This document shows positions 30,301 to 41,999 of a DNA stretch of 54,401 nt, piece by piece. The DNA is from Amphimedon queenslandica (taxonomy: Eukaryota; Porifera; Demospongiae; Haplosclerida; Niphatidae). The stretch covers positions 515,321 through 569,721 of the forward strand of contig NW_003546244.1 in NCBI RefSeq assembly GCF_000090795.2. Direction: 5' to 3'. The translations under genes were made by a program, and so were the position numbers. Within the stretch, counting starts at the first letter, position 1. Every line of letters begins with the position of its first letter. The notes under the pieces are model-generated. The model saw only the letters and a list, made by a program, of their open reading frames with translations. It was not told the origin of the DNA and searched no databases.

Positions 30301-32335
30301 TCTACATGTACATGTTTACATAAAATCAACTGTTGAAAAAGCATGTAAATACATGTACAGTGATTTTCCTTAAACTTGCATGATAGGCAAGCAGAAATGT
30401 GTCATGCACATGCTCTGTTGTGGTCAGGAATAAAATGGATGCACCTACTTAATACTGACCACAACAGAGCATGTTCATAACACATTTCTACTTGACTATC
30501 ATGCAAGTTTAAGGAAAATCACTGTATATTCCATCTCACACACACTCTATCTCTGCCTTTACCATATTCACAGCAAGTCTGTGTCCATTACAGGCAGCAT
30601 AATGGAGTAGGGTAAACCCTTTACTGTCAGTAGTGAATGGAGTACCACCAGGAAAACTCCTCAACATATGCGCAACACAGCTAAAGGAAAAGAAGTAATT
30701 ATTAGAAAAGAACATAATTTACTTTCCATCAGTATCAGAAGCAGCTGCATAGTGAAGTGGAGTCCTCTTAAAGTTATCAACAAGAGTCAAGTTAGCTCCA
30801 TTGGCAACAAGAGAGAGGACACATTGATACTGAGCACAGGCAGCAGCATAATGTATTGGAGTCCTGGGAAGGAGAGGAATGAGAAGAATGAATAAGTTTA
30901 TGACTTACCTTCCAAGTTTGTCTCTGGCATTAATTTGACAGCCTTCATTAATCATCATATCAACACATTCAATGTTACTGAGAGAGAGAGAGAGAGAGAG
31001 AGTGTGTGAGAGAGTATGCATTAAAATATCATTATTATTATTATGACATACCCTCCACAAGCAGCTGCATGAAGACAAGTCCTCTTATCAGTATCTAACT
31101 CCGTAGCAATTTCTGAATCTGCAGCAGATATACACACATCACGTGTAGAAATTTACAGGTAAAATACATGTACTACTAACCAGATGTAATTAAGTTATCA
31201 ATACAATCAGAGTAACCACTGAGACAGGCCATATGAACTGGAAGCATGCCCCCTGCTCCACGCCTACACACAATGACATGAGAGTCACATTACCTAGTAA
31301 TAGCTCACTTGTTCTTATTGGCTCCATAAGATATCAGTTTCTTCACAACAGAGGCGTGGCCATGACGAGCAGCAATATGGAGGGACGTGTTACCCTCTTT
31401 ATCTTCAACATCTACACGAGCACCTGGAGAGAGAGAGAGAGAATGAGAGATTGAGGAACACAAGATACATGTACCGTGATTAATAAGTGTCTCAGTGCGA
31501 AGATAAAATCCGTGAACTGATGTCATATGGAGAGCAGTACGTCCATTTATATCCTTAAAATAGGACAAATAACAACCACACCCATCAACCCAGCTAGTGG
31601 CTAAATTTCAATACCTTGACATTAGGATCAGCACCTGCTTTAACAAGCAGTTCCATGCAGAGAGCACCGTGATGTGACCATGCAGCATAATGCAATGGGG
31701 TCTGCCCATGAATGTTAAGCTGATTAATGGTGGCCTTGTGCTGTAAGAGGACATCGACAACAACATCTTGACCATTATTACAAGCAACATGGAGAGGAGT
31801 GCAGCCATGAGAATTAGTAACATCAACCTTAGAAAGACAGGGAAAGGTAAAAGCAATTAAAACTATTTGACAATACATCAGCATCCAGCTCCAAAAGCAT
31901 CTTGACAGCATGGACCTGACCACCAGCAGCTGCAGCGTGTAACGGAGTATATTGCTAGTAAGAGAAAGGGAAAGAGTTACTCATAGCAGCTTTTACATTC
32001 ACAAAGTGTTAAAATAAACAATTAGTATCTCTATTATCTAATATATGAACAATACAATCTGAGACATAGAATGAGACATGTGTATGTGTAAATTGCACAA
32101 TACCTTCTTGTCTTTACTGTTAATGTCCCCACCACAGCCTACAATACTATTAATGCAATCCTGATGGCCTAAAGGAGTAAAACAGAATAATAGAAGAGAG
32201 AGGGAGAGAGGGATGAGTGTCTAACCCATGTAAGAAGCCAAATGCAGTGGAGAGCGATCTTTTTTATCGAGTGCCCTCACACTGGCACCTTTGACCAGCA
32301 AAAGAGATACCATCTATAATAATGGAGGGAAGAAT

Positions 32336-32389
<54 letters not shown>

Positions 32390-33888
32390 GGTTACCTCAG
32401 CGTGGCCATTGTAACAGGCATGATGAAGACTAGTCTTGCCAGTTCTATCAGCAATGTCAACATTAACCAAGTGAGCAATAATAGCCTCTATATATAATGT
32501 AAAGTATAAAAGGGAGAAAGAGAGAGAGAGAAAGGATAAAGAGACATTCTTTTGTTGCTTTTTATTACCGGCTGAGGCTATGTGATTATTGTGAGCTGCC
32601 AAGTGTAAAGGAGTCATCCAGTTCTTTTCTCTAGCCATCAGTTCAGCTTGGTTCTTGATCAATTCTCTAACAGCAGCCTATCAGCAGAGAATGAGGATCA
32701 ATGTATGCATAAGAGAACATAAGAACATGTACAGAAACAAAAAAATGGTCTAAAAAATTTTGGATGGCATAGTACATGTACATGATCTTTAGTTGAATTT
32801 TTGAGCAACTTTAAAAATTCATTAAAAAATCCAATTTTGATTGGAACCAGCTCAAACTTGATACACAGCATAAGGACATGTATATGCATCGGATAAAATT
32901 ATAAAAATGGAAAATTCTCTCCAAGCCATTTTTGATGAAACACCCTGCAGTACTAGCTATTAGTAACATACATCATGTCCACGAGCAGCTGCATAGTGCA
33001 ATGGAGTAAGCCAGTTAGAATCCTTTACATTCACTTTACCACCTATGGGAGGGAGAGAGAGAGAGAGAAACGATGAATCGTGCATAATAGAATAATTATA
33101 CAAAGTCATAATGAGGGGTTTATGTGTTGTGAATAATGTAATGGATGATTGACTAATGGGATTAACACTGTTATGTCAACAAATGGTCTGTCTGTCTCTC
33201 AAACATACCAGCTTGTATGAGTGCATTGATGCTCTCAGTATCTCCAACATAAGCAGCTGCATGCATAGGAGTCCTTTTATCATGGTCCTGCATTAAAAAG
33301 TCATAAAGTAATTTCATAATACATATACACGTACATGTTTCCATTTGATCATTGAAAAGTAAACATGCACATGTACATATGTAGGCCATGTACTAAAATA
33401 ATCATCCATTTTTAACAAATGATAACGATGAAAGCTTAATCATATAAAACCCTACCATTACAACTCAATGCATAAAACATATACATGCATAAATACTGTA
33501 TTGCCCCTTTAAACGTATGACTCCCATTACATGTACATGTACATGTAATGTCTCACCACAGCATTCACTTCCTCCCTTTGTGTGATTAGCTCAGTCAACT
33601 GAATGACATTTCCCTCAAATATTGCTTGGATTATTGGGAGGTCGTATATCTTTGGAGACCCTAGGGACATCATTTTGGTGAGATGTAATCGAAGCTGGGC
33701 CCCAAAATCCTAAAGAGAATGTAATAATCAAAATCAACCAATACTACAATTATTGGGCCTAGTTTCTCAATAATAGCATCAATTCTAATTAGACTTATAT
33801 TAAATTATCCTAAAACAATTGTTGGGCCAAGGTCCATATCTATGGGCCAAGTTTGCAACTAGACCTCATGATTATCCTCTTCAGACAT
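27395..33888 (-). CDS. Ankyrin-repeat protein, PP6 regulatory subunit ANKRD28/44/52-like (spliced)
   Basis: Large multi-exon protein made of roughly 25-28 ankyrin repeats. In vertebrates the ANKRD28/44/52 family scaffolds protein phosphatase 6. Exon 1 encodes MSEEDNHE (ATG at 33888). The next exon reads DFGAQLRLHLTKMMSLGSPK and IYDLPIIQAIFEGNVIQLTE. Then come HDKRTPMHAAAYVGDTESIN, GKTSLHHACYNGHAEV, GCTPLHVACNNGQDVVVDVL, HYAAWSHHGALCMELLVKAG, GRTALHMTSVHGFYLRTETL and NTSLHIAARHGHASVVKKLI, in the same order as in this family. The last exon encodes DYTPALCCAPNPAVANCLEL and ends at 27395-27397. About 25 exons, many holding close to one repeat. The long Ser-rich tail of human ANKRD28 appears absent. 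Introns carry microsatellites, a foldback and one F2 repeat. Exact exon borders are not all verified. Confidence 0.88.
28521..28571. repeat. Short direct repeat in ankyrin-gene intron
   Basis: Two close copies of ATCTATGGTTAGACCTATCA, about 34 bp apart, next to an AT-rich stretch with GTAGTCTAT / ATAGACTAC inverted motifs. Confidence 0.6.
30356..30526. repeat. 171-bp foldback (MITE-like) in ankyrin-gene intron
   Basis: The segment starts TACAGTGATTTTCCTTAAAC and ends GTTTAAGGAAAATCACTGTA. Inner arm pieces also pair: CTTGCATGATAG with CTATCATGCAAG, and GCATGCTCTGTTGTGGTCAG-like with CTGACCACAACAGAGCATG-like sequence. The unpaired centre is about 30 bp. No coding potential. Confidence 0.85.
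30978..31010. repeat. (GA)n microsatellite
   Basis: Run of GA dinucleotides in an ankyrin-gene intron, close to the donor side. Similar short GA runs occur at 31428-31445 and 33052-33068. Confidence 0.8.
32339..32386. repeat. (GT)24 microsatellite
   Basis: 48 bp of uninterrupted GT in an intron of the ankyrin gene. The reading frames across it are artefacts. Confidence 0.95.
32750..32945 (-). repeat. Single F2-orientation copy of the ~180-bp intronic repeat
   Basis: Contains TTTTTGAGCAACTTTAAAAA, CCAATTTTGATTGGAACCAG, CTCAAACTTGATACACAGCA and AAAATTATAAAAATGGAAAA. The CTGTACTATAGTACAG palindrome is not preserved. In the ankyrin gene (minus strand) it has the F1 orientation relative to transcription. 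Confidence 0.8.
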
Positions 33889-34166
33889 GGCGGAAACTCA
33901 GTAGAAGCAGTGAGGTAGAGAAAAGGGGCTAAAGGCTCGTGACAATAGTGCTAGGGGTAGGTAGGGCTAACACTTTGTTTAGGCTAGTAAAAGCTAGCTT
34001 CCTAAATAAGGGAACTCACCCTGGTGAGAGAGAAAAGAAGGGGTAAGGTCAAAAAATGAGGGAGGAAGTGAGGGACATTGTAATAGAGGCGAGGTCAGTT
34101 TATGCAAAAGGCGTCGTCAGTTATAACTTTTGGACGACCATTGGGCGGGAATTCCAACGTGACACC

Positions 34167-34172
34167 ACGTGG
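34167..34172. promoter_or_regulatory. CACGTG E-box between ankyrin gene and ZCWPW-like gene
   Basis: CACGTG 12 bp upstream of the ATG at 34185, in a 296-bp divergent intergenic region. Confidence 0.5.
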
Positions 34173-34184
34173 GTCTCCTGGTCA

Positions 34185-36796
34185 TGGCCAATCAAGCAGT
34201 TCTGACTAGATCAGGGAGAAAGAGAGGTTATTCTAGCTCTTAGTGCTTATTTTATTGTTATTTGTAGCTGGTCTTGCTCCTCCTTCTCCACTCTTTTGTT
34301 CTAAGAAGAAGGAGGCAAAGATTGCATTACAGACAGACTCAGGAGGTACTCTGAATATTAATTGTAATTAACGGTCCTTTGTTATATTAGGTGATGAGGA
34401 GAAGTCTTGCAAAGACAATCAACAGCATCAGGAAATATTTATATGGGTTCAATGTGATAATTGTCAAAAATGGAGAAAAATAGATAAAAAGTATTTTAAT
34501 TATTGTTATTATTATTAATTAATCATCGTTAATTTATATGCTCTTAGTGCTACGGTTGGTGAGATGTGGTATTGTAGCATGAATCCTGATGTCTCCTTTC
34601 AGTCATGTGACCAGCCTGAGGAGGGATGCAGTTCGCCAAAGACTGGCTGGTTGTATGACGGATTTGTACCAGGTGAACTGGTCTGGGCAAAGTTGAGTGC
34701 ATACCCACCGTGAGTTAGCTAATATTAGCTTCATTAGGGGCTTAGAGCTGGAACAAATTGTGCAACTATTGAATACTTGTTTCATATTCCAAGTAGCCTC
34801 TCAAAAAAAGGAAGTATTTTTTATAATAAAATGTATGAAATGAATGCATTTGAATATTATGTGTATTCAAATATTTGAAAATACTATTTGTTTCACTTAT
34901 ATTTAGTATGCTATTATTGTAAGAATTTCTTCTAATCCTTTATTTAGTTGGCCATCAATCATTACTCGTGATCCTTGGTGCTCAAACACTTACGTTTCAG
35001 AAGAAGATGTTGGTCTCCTTTATCATGTTGAGTTCTTAGGTAGGACTAGATCTCACTGTTGGCTTCCACAAGAAATGGTAGACCATGCACTGAAAAACCT
35101 CAAATGATTATATTTTTAAGGTTGTGCCATATGAAGAAAATTGTATCATTGGTGGTAGTAAAACATGTCCACGACATAATTTCAGACATGATAAGAGGAT
35201 CCAGTATGCGATTAGTGAAGCTGATACTATGACAAGTTTATCCAATGAAGAAAGACTTGGAACTTGTCAGTACACAATTGCACAGAAGGAGAAATTGGAC
35301 AAGTCAAACTGTATGTGTTGTAGGCTACTCTAGAAACATACATATTGAGTAATACACGTAATGTATGCTTTGTTTTTAGGTAAAGCCAGGAAGCAAACAG
35401 AAAAGTTAAATACGAAATCACAGCTGTCACAAAAAGGAAAGAATAAAGGTCATCCACCTTCACAACAGTCCTCATCTTCTGGTCTTGCCCCTTTGTCTCA
35501 AGTCCTAGATTTATTGAAAGTTCAGCCTTTACTAAGCAGCTTTCTTCTTCAAAGCATTGCTACCGATCCATCAAAGATTAAGAAGCAACTTAAAATTGAC
35601 ACTGCACCTCAGGTACTAAAGAGCGATGCAAAAGGCACAAATGCTAAGACGAGTAATGCATCAACTCAATTGATTACTAAAGATGCAGCAATGGTAAACG
35701 CTAGAGTTAAATGTAATGCTAGCAAACAGCCATTACAGCCATCCTCTGCTGTTGCTTTAACCTCATCAAGGAATGTGGTATCCACTAAGACTCGTATTAC
35801 TAGACCTAGAAAAAAGAAGAAGGAGGTTTCTACATCCACCTCAATACTTCAGTATTTTGAACCTCAGACGCAGTCAAAGTGTCTAACCCAGACACCAGGT
35901 ATCAATAAAAATAATATGATGCTTTGATATAGAACTAACGAATTTGTAGAATATGCGAAAAAATATGAAGATGATAATAATGTTGCCCTAGGATTGCAGA
36001 ATGTGCCTTCTTTAAACAAAAATGCTACAGCTCCTGTATGTAATAAAGGTGTGCATTTATTTTTTGTAATTTTTAATGAAAATAATGACTTCAAAATAGA
36101 ATTGGTTCCTCCTTTTTTCTCTCCCCCTCTCTTTTCTTCACCTGAAACTAATCAAATACCTGTCATTGATTCAGCAGGAGATCAAACTGTCCCAGAGTGT
36201 ATCTGTAAGTCAATAAGCTCATGTACTATCTGTACACTAAAGGCTCAGGCTGGTTTACATTTTCCATAAAATTCAATGCAGAATCAAAATTTGGTCAATT
36301 ATTTTGTGTCAACTTTGAAAGCGAAACGTTATTGCAAAATGTCAAATTGTCCATGCACTTCTGACCATTACATCAACTGTGAACCAGTCTTAAAAGTATA
36401 AGCTATTGCATTACTAAATTCATCATGCTTATATATATGTACATGTACATGTAGTTTCTAATAGTTACAAGAGCCGGTACAATAATGATATTAGATACTC
36501 TTGCTGGTATAGGCTTACAGGATTTACAGGAAGATGCAGAGCGTAATTTGCTTGCGATTGAGCAGATGATGTCTCAATTTGATGGATCTAACAAGTAGAT
36601 TCTGTGGAAAATTCTTGATTATAGCTCTCATGTGTTGTTACTTATAGCTTGTCAAACTCTGAAGATATTGTTGATTATGAAAAGCTAGCAATGGAGGAAA
36701 TGATACAGATTGAAGGTTATATATTTCTAAGCTTTTTCTTTATAACTAATTCATTTTTTATTAACAGAATTAATGTCCCAATTTCCAAATCCATAA
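34185..36796 (+). CDS. CW + PWWP domain histone reader, ZCWPW1/2-like (spliced)
   Basis: Nuclear chromatin reader. Exon 1 encodes MANQAVLTRSGRKR. Exons 2-3 lead into the CW zinc finger: IFIWVQCDNCQKWRKI, then ATVGEMWYCSMNPDVSFQSC with the two conserved Trp and four Cys. A PWWP domain follows: LYDGFVPGELVWAKLSAYPP and WPSIITRDPWC, then VEFLGRTRSHCWL. CW domains of this type bind H3K4 methyl marks and PWWP domains bind H3K36me3, the combination known from ZCWPW1/ZCWPW2. The long C-terminal part is Ser/Lys/Gln-rich and low-complexity (about 35380-36230). Last exons read LLAIEQMMSQFDGSN and EELMSQFPNP with TAA at 36794-36796. The reading across 35940-36300 is uncertain and may contain further introns. 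Confidence 0.8.
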
Positions 36797-36883
36797 ACAC
36801 CTAATTCATCAAATTAATAATAATTGTATTCATGACATATAATTAATTATTTATGAGCTTAAAATTTAATTATCAATCTAATA

Positions 36884-38302
36884 ATGAACCTCAATGATGG
36901 CGACCAAGAGTGTCATTTGCAAGAAAAACAGCATTTACACGACGTTCTTACCTTCAGAAGCTCCTCCTGCGGCATTTTTAGTTACCTCTCCAACCCCTAC
37001 AAGTGGCCCTACCGCTACATGATCCTATTCCTCATCTGTTTTATACGCTTTGGCTGTAACTACCTGTACGATATTCCTGGGAGCCTCGAGGGAGTCATCA
37101 TTGAAGTAATGAACCTGGATACTACCAGTTACAACCTCATATACTCCGTCTACTCTTGGTCTGTAGTTGTAGCCGCTTGTGTTGGCGGGTTTATCGTGGA
37201 TAAATTCCTTGGCCTAAGACTAGGCCTCCTTATATTTATTGTAGCCACAAACGTTGGTCAAGGGATAATAGTCCTTGGACTCACGACCAATACCTATTGG
37301 TTGTTGCTACTCGGTCGTCTCTTTATGGGCCTAGGTGGAGAGGTTACTCTGTTTGTCTGTGATGCTCTCACTTCCCTTTGGTTTGGAGGTGGACGTGAGC
37401 TCAGCTTTGTGTTTGCTATCATTGCCATGTCTAATCGTTTGGGCGGTGCTTCTTCCCTGTATGCCAATGAGCCACTGTACAATTCCCTTAGATCAGTTGG
37501 TGACAATACTCATCGTCTTGGCTATGTCTTCCTAATTGATATGTCTCTCTCTCTTCTTGGTATAATCTTTGGCGGTGTTATCTTCCTAATGGACAAGAGA
37601 GCAGAGAGATGCATCATTGAAAGACAACTAACAAACAAAAAGAAGAGATCCTTTTCCTTGAAAGACTTGAAATCCTTCCATCTCAACTACTGGCTAATTG
37701 CATTCACTTGTGCATTTTATTATTCTGCCTACTATCCACTTGTTACTATCGGGCAGCTCTTTTATAGTAACAAGTTTGGTTTGAGCACTAACGAGGCAAA
37801 CATTGCCAACATGCTGATTTACTTGGTTACCATTATTGGCCCTTTGATAGGATTAGTCGTTGGTTTTGTCGGTTTTCCTTTGCTCTGGGGTCTTGTTGGC
37901 AACACGCTAGCTATAACAATGCATGGGATTTTAGCTCTTTCTGGCGGTTATTCTTACTTTCCATTCCTCATTTCCCCTTTTCTTGCCATAGCATATGTCT
38001 TGTTCCACACAACCGTGTATCCCTCAGTTTCTTTAGTTGTAGATCATGACAAATTGGCAACTGCCTTTGGTCTAATGATTTCATTGTTAAACTTGGGATA
38101 CTCCATTGTCGATATCATAATTGCATACATCATTGACAACAGAGGTTATTTTCTGATGGAAGCCTTCTTTATTGCTTCCCAAGGAGTAGGCATATGTCTT
38201 TTGGTGATACTAATAATTCGCGTGGCACTCAGTGGAAAGAGCAAATTATTAATGTCTGGCTGTGAAGCAAGGCATTTAGAAAAGGAGGCAAAAGAAATGT
38301 AG
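36884..38302 (+). CDS. MFSD1-like major facilitator transporter A
   Basis: Intronless 472-residue membrane protein with about 12 predicted hydrophobic segments. The first runs from MILFLICFIRFGCNYLYDIP. The MFS motif-A-like loop [18 protein letters not shown] follows TM2. GRLFMGLGGEVTLFVCDALT and LWFGG lie in TM4-5, and the last loop has DNRGYFLMEAFF. These features match MFSD1, a lysosomal dipeptide exporter family in animals. A soluble N-terminus of about 45 residues precedes TM1. Substrate here is unknown. It starts 88 bp after the ZCWPW-like stop, on the same strand, and lacks the shared DNA block found in copies B-E, so it is the most divergent local member. Confidence 0.85.
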   Translation: MNLNDGDQECHLQEKQHLHDVLTFRSSSCGIFSYLSNPYKWPYRYMILFLICFIRFGCNYLYDIPGSLEGVIIEVMNLDTTSYNLIYSVYSWSVVVAACVGGFIVDKFLGLRLGLLIFIVATNVGQGIIVLGLTTNTYWLLLLGRLFMGLGGEVTLFVCDALTSLWFGGGRELSFVFAIIAMSNRLGGASSLYANEPLYNSLRSVGDNTHRLGYVFLIDMSLSLLGIIFGGVIFLMDKRAERCIIERQLTNKKKRSFSLKDLKSFHLNYWLIAFTCAFYYSAYYPLVTIGQLFYSNKFGLSTNEANIANMLIYLVTIIGPLIGLVVGFVGFPLLWGLVGNTLAITMHGILALSGGYSYFPFLISPFLAIAYVLFHTTVYPSVSLVVDHDKLATAFGLMISLLNLGYSIVDIIIAYIIDNRGYFLMEAFFIASQGVGICLLVILIIRVALSGKSKLLMSGCEARHLEKEAKEM

Positions 38303-38510
38303 AATTTTTATGGAATTTTTTTGTGTTGTGTACATTTTGATAATTGTGTTTAGTTTATAATTATTTTTGACATCGTGATAATTATTATTATAACCAATCT
38401 ATGATAAAAAACATTAAGTACAAAATTCTATGAAACATGTAGGCAGCAGACATAAGGCTTCTGCATAGTACTATTGTATATTACTATCATGTGAACCAAA
38501 ATATAAATAT

Positions 38511-39902
38511 TTAATATACTTTTGAGGCTTCTTGCTGTGGAGCCTGATTGAATAATGGCTCACTGCTTGTTTCATCATTTTCACAAGTTAGCCAAGGTCC
38601 AGGGACATTTAATTTTGGCTTTTCTGAAACTGTGATGTCAATTAAAAAGACCAGGAATAGTGCAATGGACCCAAAGCTTGTCAATGCGACATAACATGCC
38701 TGTAATGTGAAGTAGCCACAATCATCAACAATCATACCAGTAACAAACATCATTATAGCCAATGAAGTATTAAAGCTTCCCTGTGAGATTCCATACACAG
38801 TAGTAATGTATTCTTTATCAATGATCATGGCTAACAATGCAGGATATGATGGTCCTGTCATGGTGTATGACAAAGAGTTCAAAATCCCTGTTACGTATGG
38901 AATAAAACTCTGCCCATAGCTAAACATGAAGATTAAATATGCTAGGACAGAAGGTACAATAGAGAATAATAGCCAATAAATGAAATAACCTGTTTTACTG
39001 ACAAGAATACCCACTATAGGTATGAGTATGACTGTAGCACCAAACTGTAAACTATTGGCTGTATTGGCAGCTCCTATAGAAAGTCCATACTTCTTGATGT
39101 AAAAATCCTGAGCAATACTGACAAATGCATACAAAATGGGAAGGGCGGTCAAATTGTACAAAAGGATCAGCCAGAGCGAAAATGAAAACTGCTTCAGACT
39201 CTTTAATGTTATAGATCGGGAACCACTACATGGTCTTTCCTTTGTTTTCTTTGATGTTGTTTCTCTCCTGTAGTCCATAATCACAACAATTATGCTGAAT
39301 GACACTCCAACTAAGATGCACCCAGCAGCTGTGATGAAGAGAGTAGCACTCAGTCTGACAGTGCGTGAAACAAATGTTGTGGTAAGACTTTCGTATATCA
39401 TTTGAGGGAAGATTAGAGCTAGTGTTCCTCCAATTCTGCCAAATGCTATATCAATGGAAAAGGCGATTGGCAAGTCTTCCTTGAACCAAAGAGCTTTGTA
39501 TGCATGACATATAACAACTGTTAATTCATTACCAGCTCCAATGAAGAACCTACCAACCAGCATAATAAAGTAGTTATCAATAAGTCCTCCTACTCCCCAT
39601 ATAGTTTGACCCACTAGTACAGAAGTGACAAAAACGAGCAGTCCTAGCCTCAGTCCTACTAACTTATCAATAATTATTCCACCAATCAAACAAAGGAATA
39701 CATTAGGCCAGGCAGAGACAGAGAAGAGTAAATCATATTCTGCAGTAGTGACTCCCATCACTTTAATAATAGTGTCCTCTAGTCCACTAGGCATTTCAAG
39801 ACAATAGTTTGACATCAGACGAATGGAAGAAATGAAAAAGAGAAAAATATATCTGTAGCTCCAGTGGTGGCACCAGCTGGATGATTCACCATCTCCTTCC
39901 AT
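38511..39902 (-). CDS. MFSD1-like major facilitator transporter B
   Basis: Intronless, about 463 residues from MEGDGESSSWCHHWSYRYIF. I prefer this start at 39902 over an upstream ATG at 39974 because copy C begins at the same place. Motif [18 protein letters not shown] and [20 protein letters not shown] are followed by LWFKEDLPIAFS. About 12 membrane segments, a charged cytoplasmic loop near residues 215-235, and a polar C-terminus with Glu/Gln. Very close to copy C over its whole length, so B and C are a recent tandem pair. Substrate unknown; MFSD1-type lysosomal amino-acid or dipeptide transport is an inference from family. Confidence 0.85.
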   Translation of the reverse strand: MEGDGESSSWCHHWSYRYIFLFFISSIRLMSNYCLEMPSGLEDTIIKVMGVTTAEYDLLFSVSAWPNVFLCLIGGIIIDKLVGLRLGLLVFVTSVLVGQTIWGVGGLIDNYFIMLVGRFFIGAGNELTVVICHAYKALWFKEDLPIAFSIDIAFGRIGGTLALIFPQMIYESLTTTFVSRTVRLSATLFITAAGCILVGVSFSIIVVIMDYRRETTSKKTKERPCSGSRSITLKSLKQFSFSLWLILLYNLTALPILYAFVSIAQDFYIKKYGLSIGAANTANSLQFGATVILIPIVGILVSKTGYFIYWLLFSIVPSVLAYLIFMFSYGQSFIPYVTGILNSLSYTMTGPSYPALLAMIIDKEYITTVYGISQGSFNTSLAIMMFVTGMIVDDCGYFTLQACYVALTSFGSIALFLVFLIDITVSEKPKLNVPGPWLTCENDETSSEPLFNQAPQQEASKVY

Positions 39903-40616
39903 TTCTTTGTTATTTTCACTTGCTTTGTTATTGTTATAATACAATAGTAGTAATAGTAATATCCTTTGTATCAAAAGTGTATGCCAACAGAGCTAGGTAT
40001 AGTAGCTATATTGTCTATAGTAACATTAAAATAGTATTACATACTAGTCTAGGGTTAGGCACATTATGCTTCAATTTCTGTCTATTTTATAAATTCCATC
40101 TTAAAATGAATCCGATTATGCTTATTATTATGCTCATGTTTTAAGCTATACTCAAATGTCAACTATCAAGTTACATGTATATGCATCTGTTATAAATGTA
40201 ATAAAAATAATATTGGAATAATGCCAGAATTTAAAATTTTTTCCAATGACTTTGAATCACTGAAAAATAGAATAGTTTAAGTCATTGGACTTGCCAATAG
40301 GTGGGTACTAAGCTGTAGTTTGGTTGTACTAGCACTTGTATCATCTGCCATATTGAATTGAAGTCATGGAGCTAGAAATTTTTGACTCACTATGTTCCAG
40401 TTATGCCAGCATAATAACTTGCCCTATTATGCTCTAAATCATGCTAGCACAATTTGCTTGCATTATTGCTCTTTAATTTATCTTGAGAAAAGGCTTAATT
40501 TACAAAGGAGAATGAGCAATCTATCATAATGTGAACTATAATAATTGTTTGTAAATATGTATGCGTGTTTCTGTTTATGGTACTACTATTATTCTAACCA
40601 AAACATATTATAATAT
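39903..40616. other. Intergenic between transporters B and C
   Basis: AT-rich. About 40138-40460 is the second copy of the dispersed repeat seen at 290-612. The remainder contains the promoter of copy B and the 3' region of copy C. No exon is supported. Confidence 0.5.
40138..40460. repeat. Dispersed repeat copy 2 (partner at 290-612)
   Basis: Same order of blocks as copy 1: an AAGCTATACTCAAATGTCAA-like start, TTTCCAATGACTTTGAATCA, TAGGTGGGTACTAAGC, GGTTGTACTAGCACTTGTA, CTGCCATATTGAATTGAA, and a final part with ATTATGCT and CTAGCACAATTTGC. Same strand as copy 1. Confidence 0.7.
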
Positions 40617-41999
40617 TTAATGTACTTTTGAGTCTTTTTGTTGTGCAGCTTGCTTAGGTAACAACTTATTATTTGTTTTGTCATTTTTACAAGTTAGCCA
40701 AGGTCCAGGAAAATTTAATTTCAGCTTCTCTGAAACTGTCATGTCAATTAAAAGCACCAGAACCAGTGCAATGGACCCAAAACTTGTCAATACAAGATAA
40801 AATGCTTGTAATATGAAGTAGCCATAGTCATCAACGATCAGCCCGGTAACAAACATCAGAATAGCTAATGAAGCATTGAAGCTAAGTCCCCTGGAGATTC
40901 CATACGCAGTAGTAATGTATTCCTTATCAATGATCATGGCCAATAATGCAGGATATGGTGGTCCTGTCATAGTGTATACCAAAGAATTCAAAATCCCTGT
41001 TATGTATGGAATAAAACTCTGCCCGTAGCTAAACATGAAGATTAAATATGCTGTGACAGAAGGCACAATAGCAATCAATAGCCAATAAATGAAATAACCT
41101 GTTTTACTGACAACAATGCCCACTATAGGTGTGAATAGGACTGTAGCACCAAACTGTAAACTATTGGCTATATTGGCAGCTCCTATAGAAAGTCCATACT
41201 TCTCGATGTAAAAATCCTGAGCAACACTGACAAATGCATACAAAATGGGAACAGAGGTGAAATTGTACATAAGAATCAGCCAGTAAGAAATTGAAAACTG
41301 CTTCAGGCCCTTCAATGTTATAGATCGGGAACGCTTTTCTTGTATTTTCTTGGACTTTACTTTTCTCTTGTAGTCCATAATCACAACAATTATGCTGAAT
41401 GACACTCCAACTAAGACGTATGCAGCAGCTGTGATGAATAGAGTAGCACTCAGTTTGACAGTCCGTGAAACAAATGTTGTGGTAAGACTATCATATATTA
41501 TTTGAGGGAAGATTAGAGCTATTGCTCCTCCAATTCTACCAAATGCTATATCAATGGAAAAGGCAAGTGGCAAGTCTTCCTTGAACCAAAGAGCTTTGTA
41601 TGCATGACATATAACAACTGTTAATTCATTACCAGCTCCAATGAAGAACCTACCAACCAGCATAATAAAGTAGTTGTCAATAAGTCCTCCTACTCCCCAT
41701 ATAGTTTGACCCACTAGTACAGAAGTGACAAAAACGAGCAGTCCTAGTCTCAGTCCCACTAACTTATCAATAATTATTCCACCAATCAAACAAAGGACTA
41801 TGCTAGGCCAGGCAGAGACAGAGAAGAGTAAATCATATTCTGCAGTAGTGACTCCCATCACTTTAATAATAGTGTCCTCTAGTCCACTAGGCATTTCAAG
41901 ACAATAGTTTGACATCAGACGAATGGAAGAAAGGAAAAAGAGAAAAACATATCTGTAGCTCCAGTGGTGGCACCAGCTGGATAATTCATCTCCTTCCAT
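40617..41999 (-). CDS. MFSD1-like major facilitator transporter C
   Basis: Intronless 460-residue transporter starting MEGDELSSWCHHWSYRYVFL. It shares most residues with copy B, including [40 protein letters not shown] and the loop before GYFIYWLL. Differences cluster in the cytoplasmic loop (KRKVKSKKIQEKRSRSITLK) and the C-terminus. All membrane segments look intact and no frameshift was seen, so it is probably functional. Confidence 0.85.
   Translation of the reverse strand: MEGDELSSWCHHWSYRYVFLFFLSSIRLMSNYCLEMPSGLEDTIIKVMGVTTAEYDLLFSVSAWPSIVLCLIGGIIIDKLVGLRLGLLVFVTSVLVGQTIWGVGGLIDNYFIMLVGRFFIGAGNELTVVICHAYKALWFKEDLPLAFSIDIAFGRIGGAIALIFPQIIYDSLTTTFVSRTVKLSATLFITAAAYVLVGVSFSIIVVIMDYKRKVKSKKIQEKRSRSITLKGLKQFSISYWLILMYNFTSVPILYAFVSVAQDFYIEKYGLSIGAANIANSLQFGATVLFTPIVGIVVSKTGYFIYWLLIAIVPSVTAYLIFMFSYGQSFIPYITGILNSLVYTMTGPPYPALLAMIIDKEYITTAYGISRGLSFNASLAILMFVTGLIVDDYGYFILQAFYLVLTSFGSIALVLVLLIDMTVSEKLKLNFPGPWLTCKNDKTNNKLLPKQAAQQKDSKVH

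Noticed and set aside
32264..32662. Protein with a long His-Thr run
   Set aside because: It results from reading through the (GT)n microsatellite between two ankyrin exons.
39903..39974. N-terminal extension of transporter B
   Set aside because: The near-identical copy C starts at the inner Met, and the extension is low-complexity.
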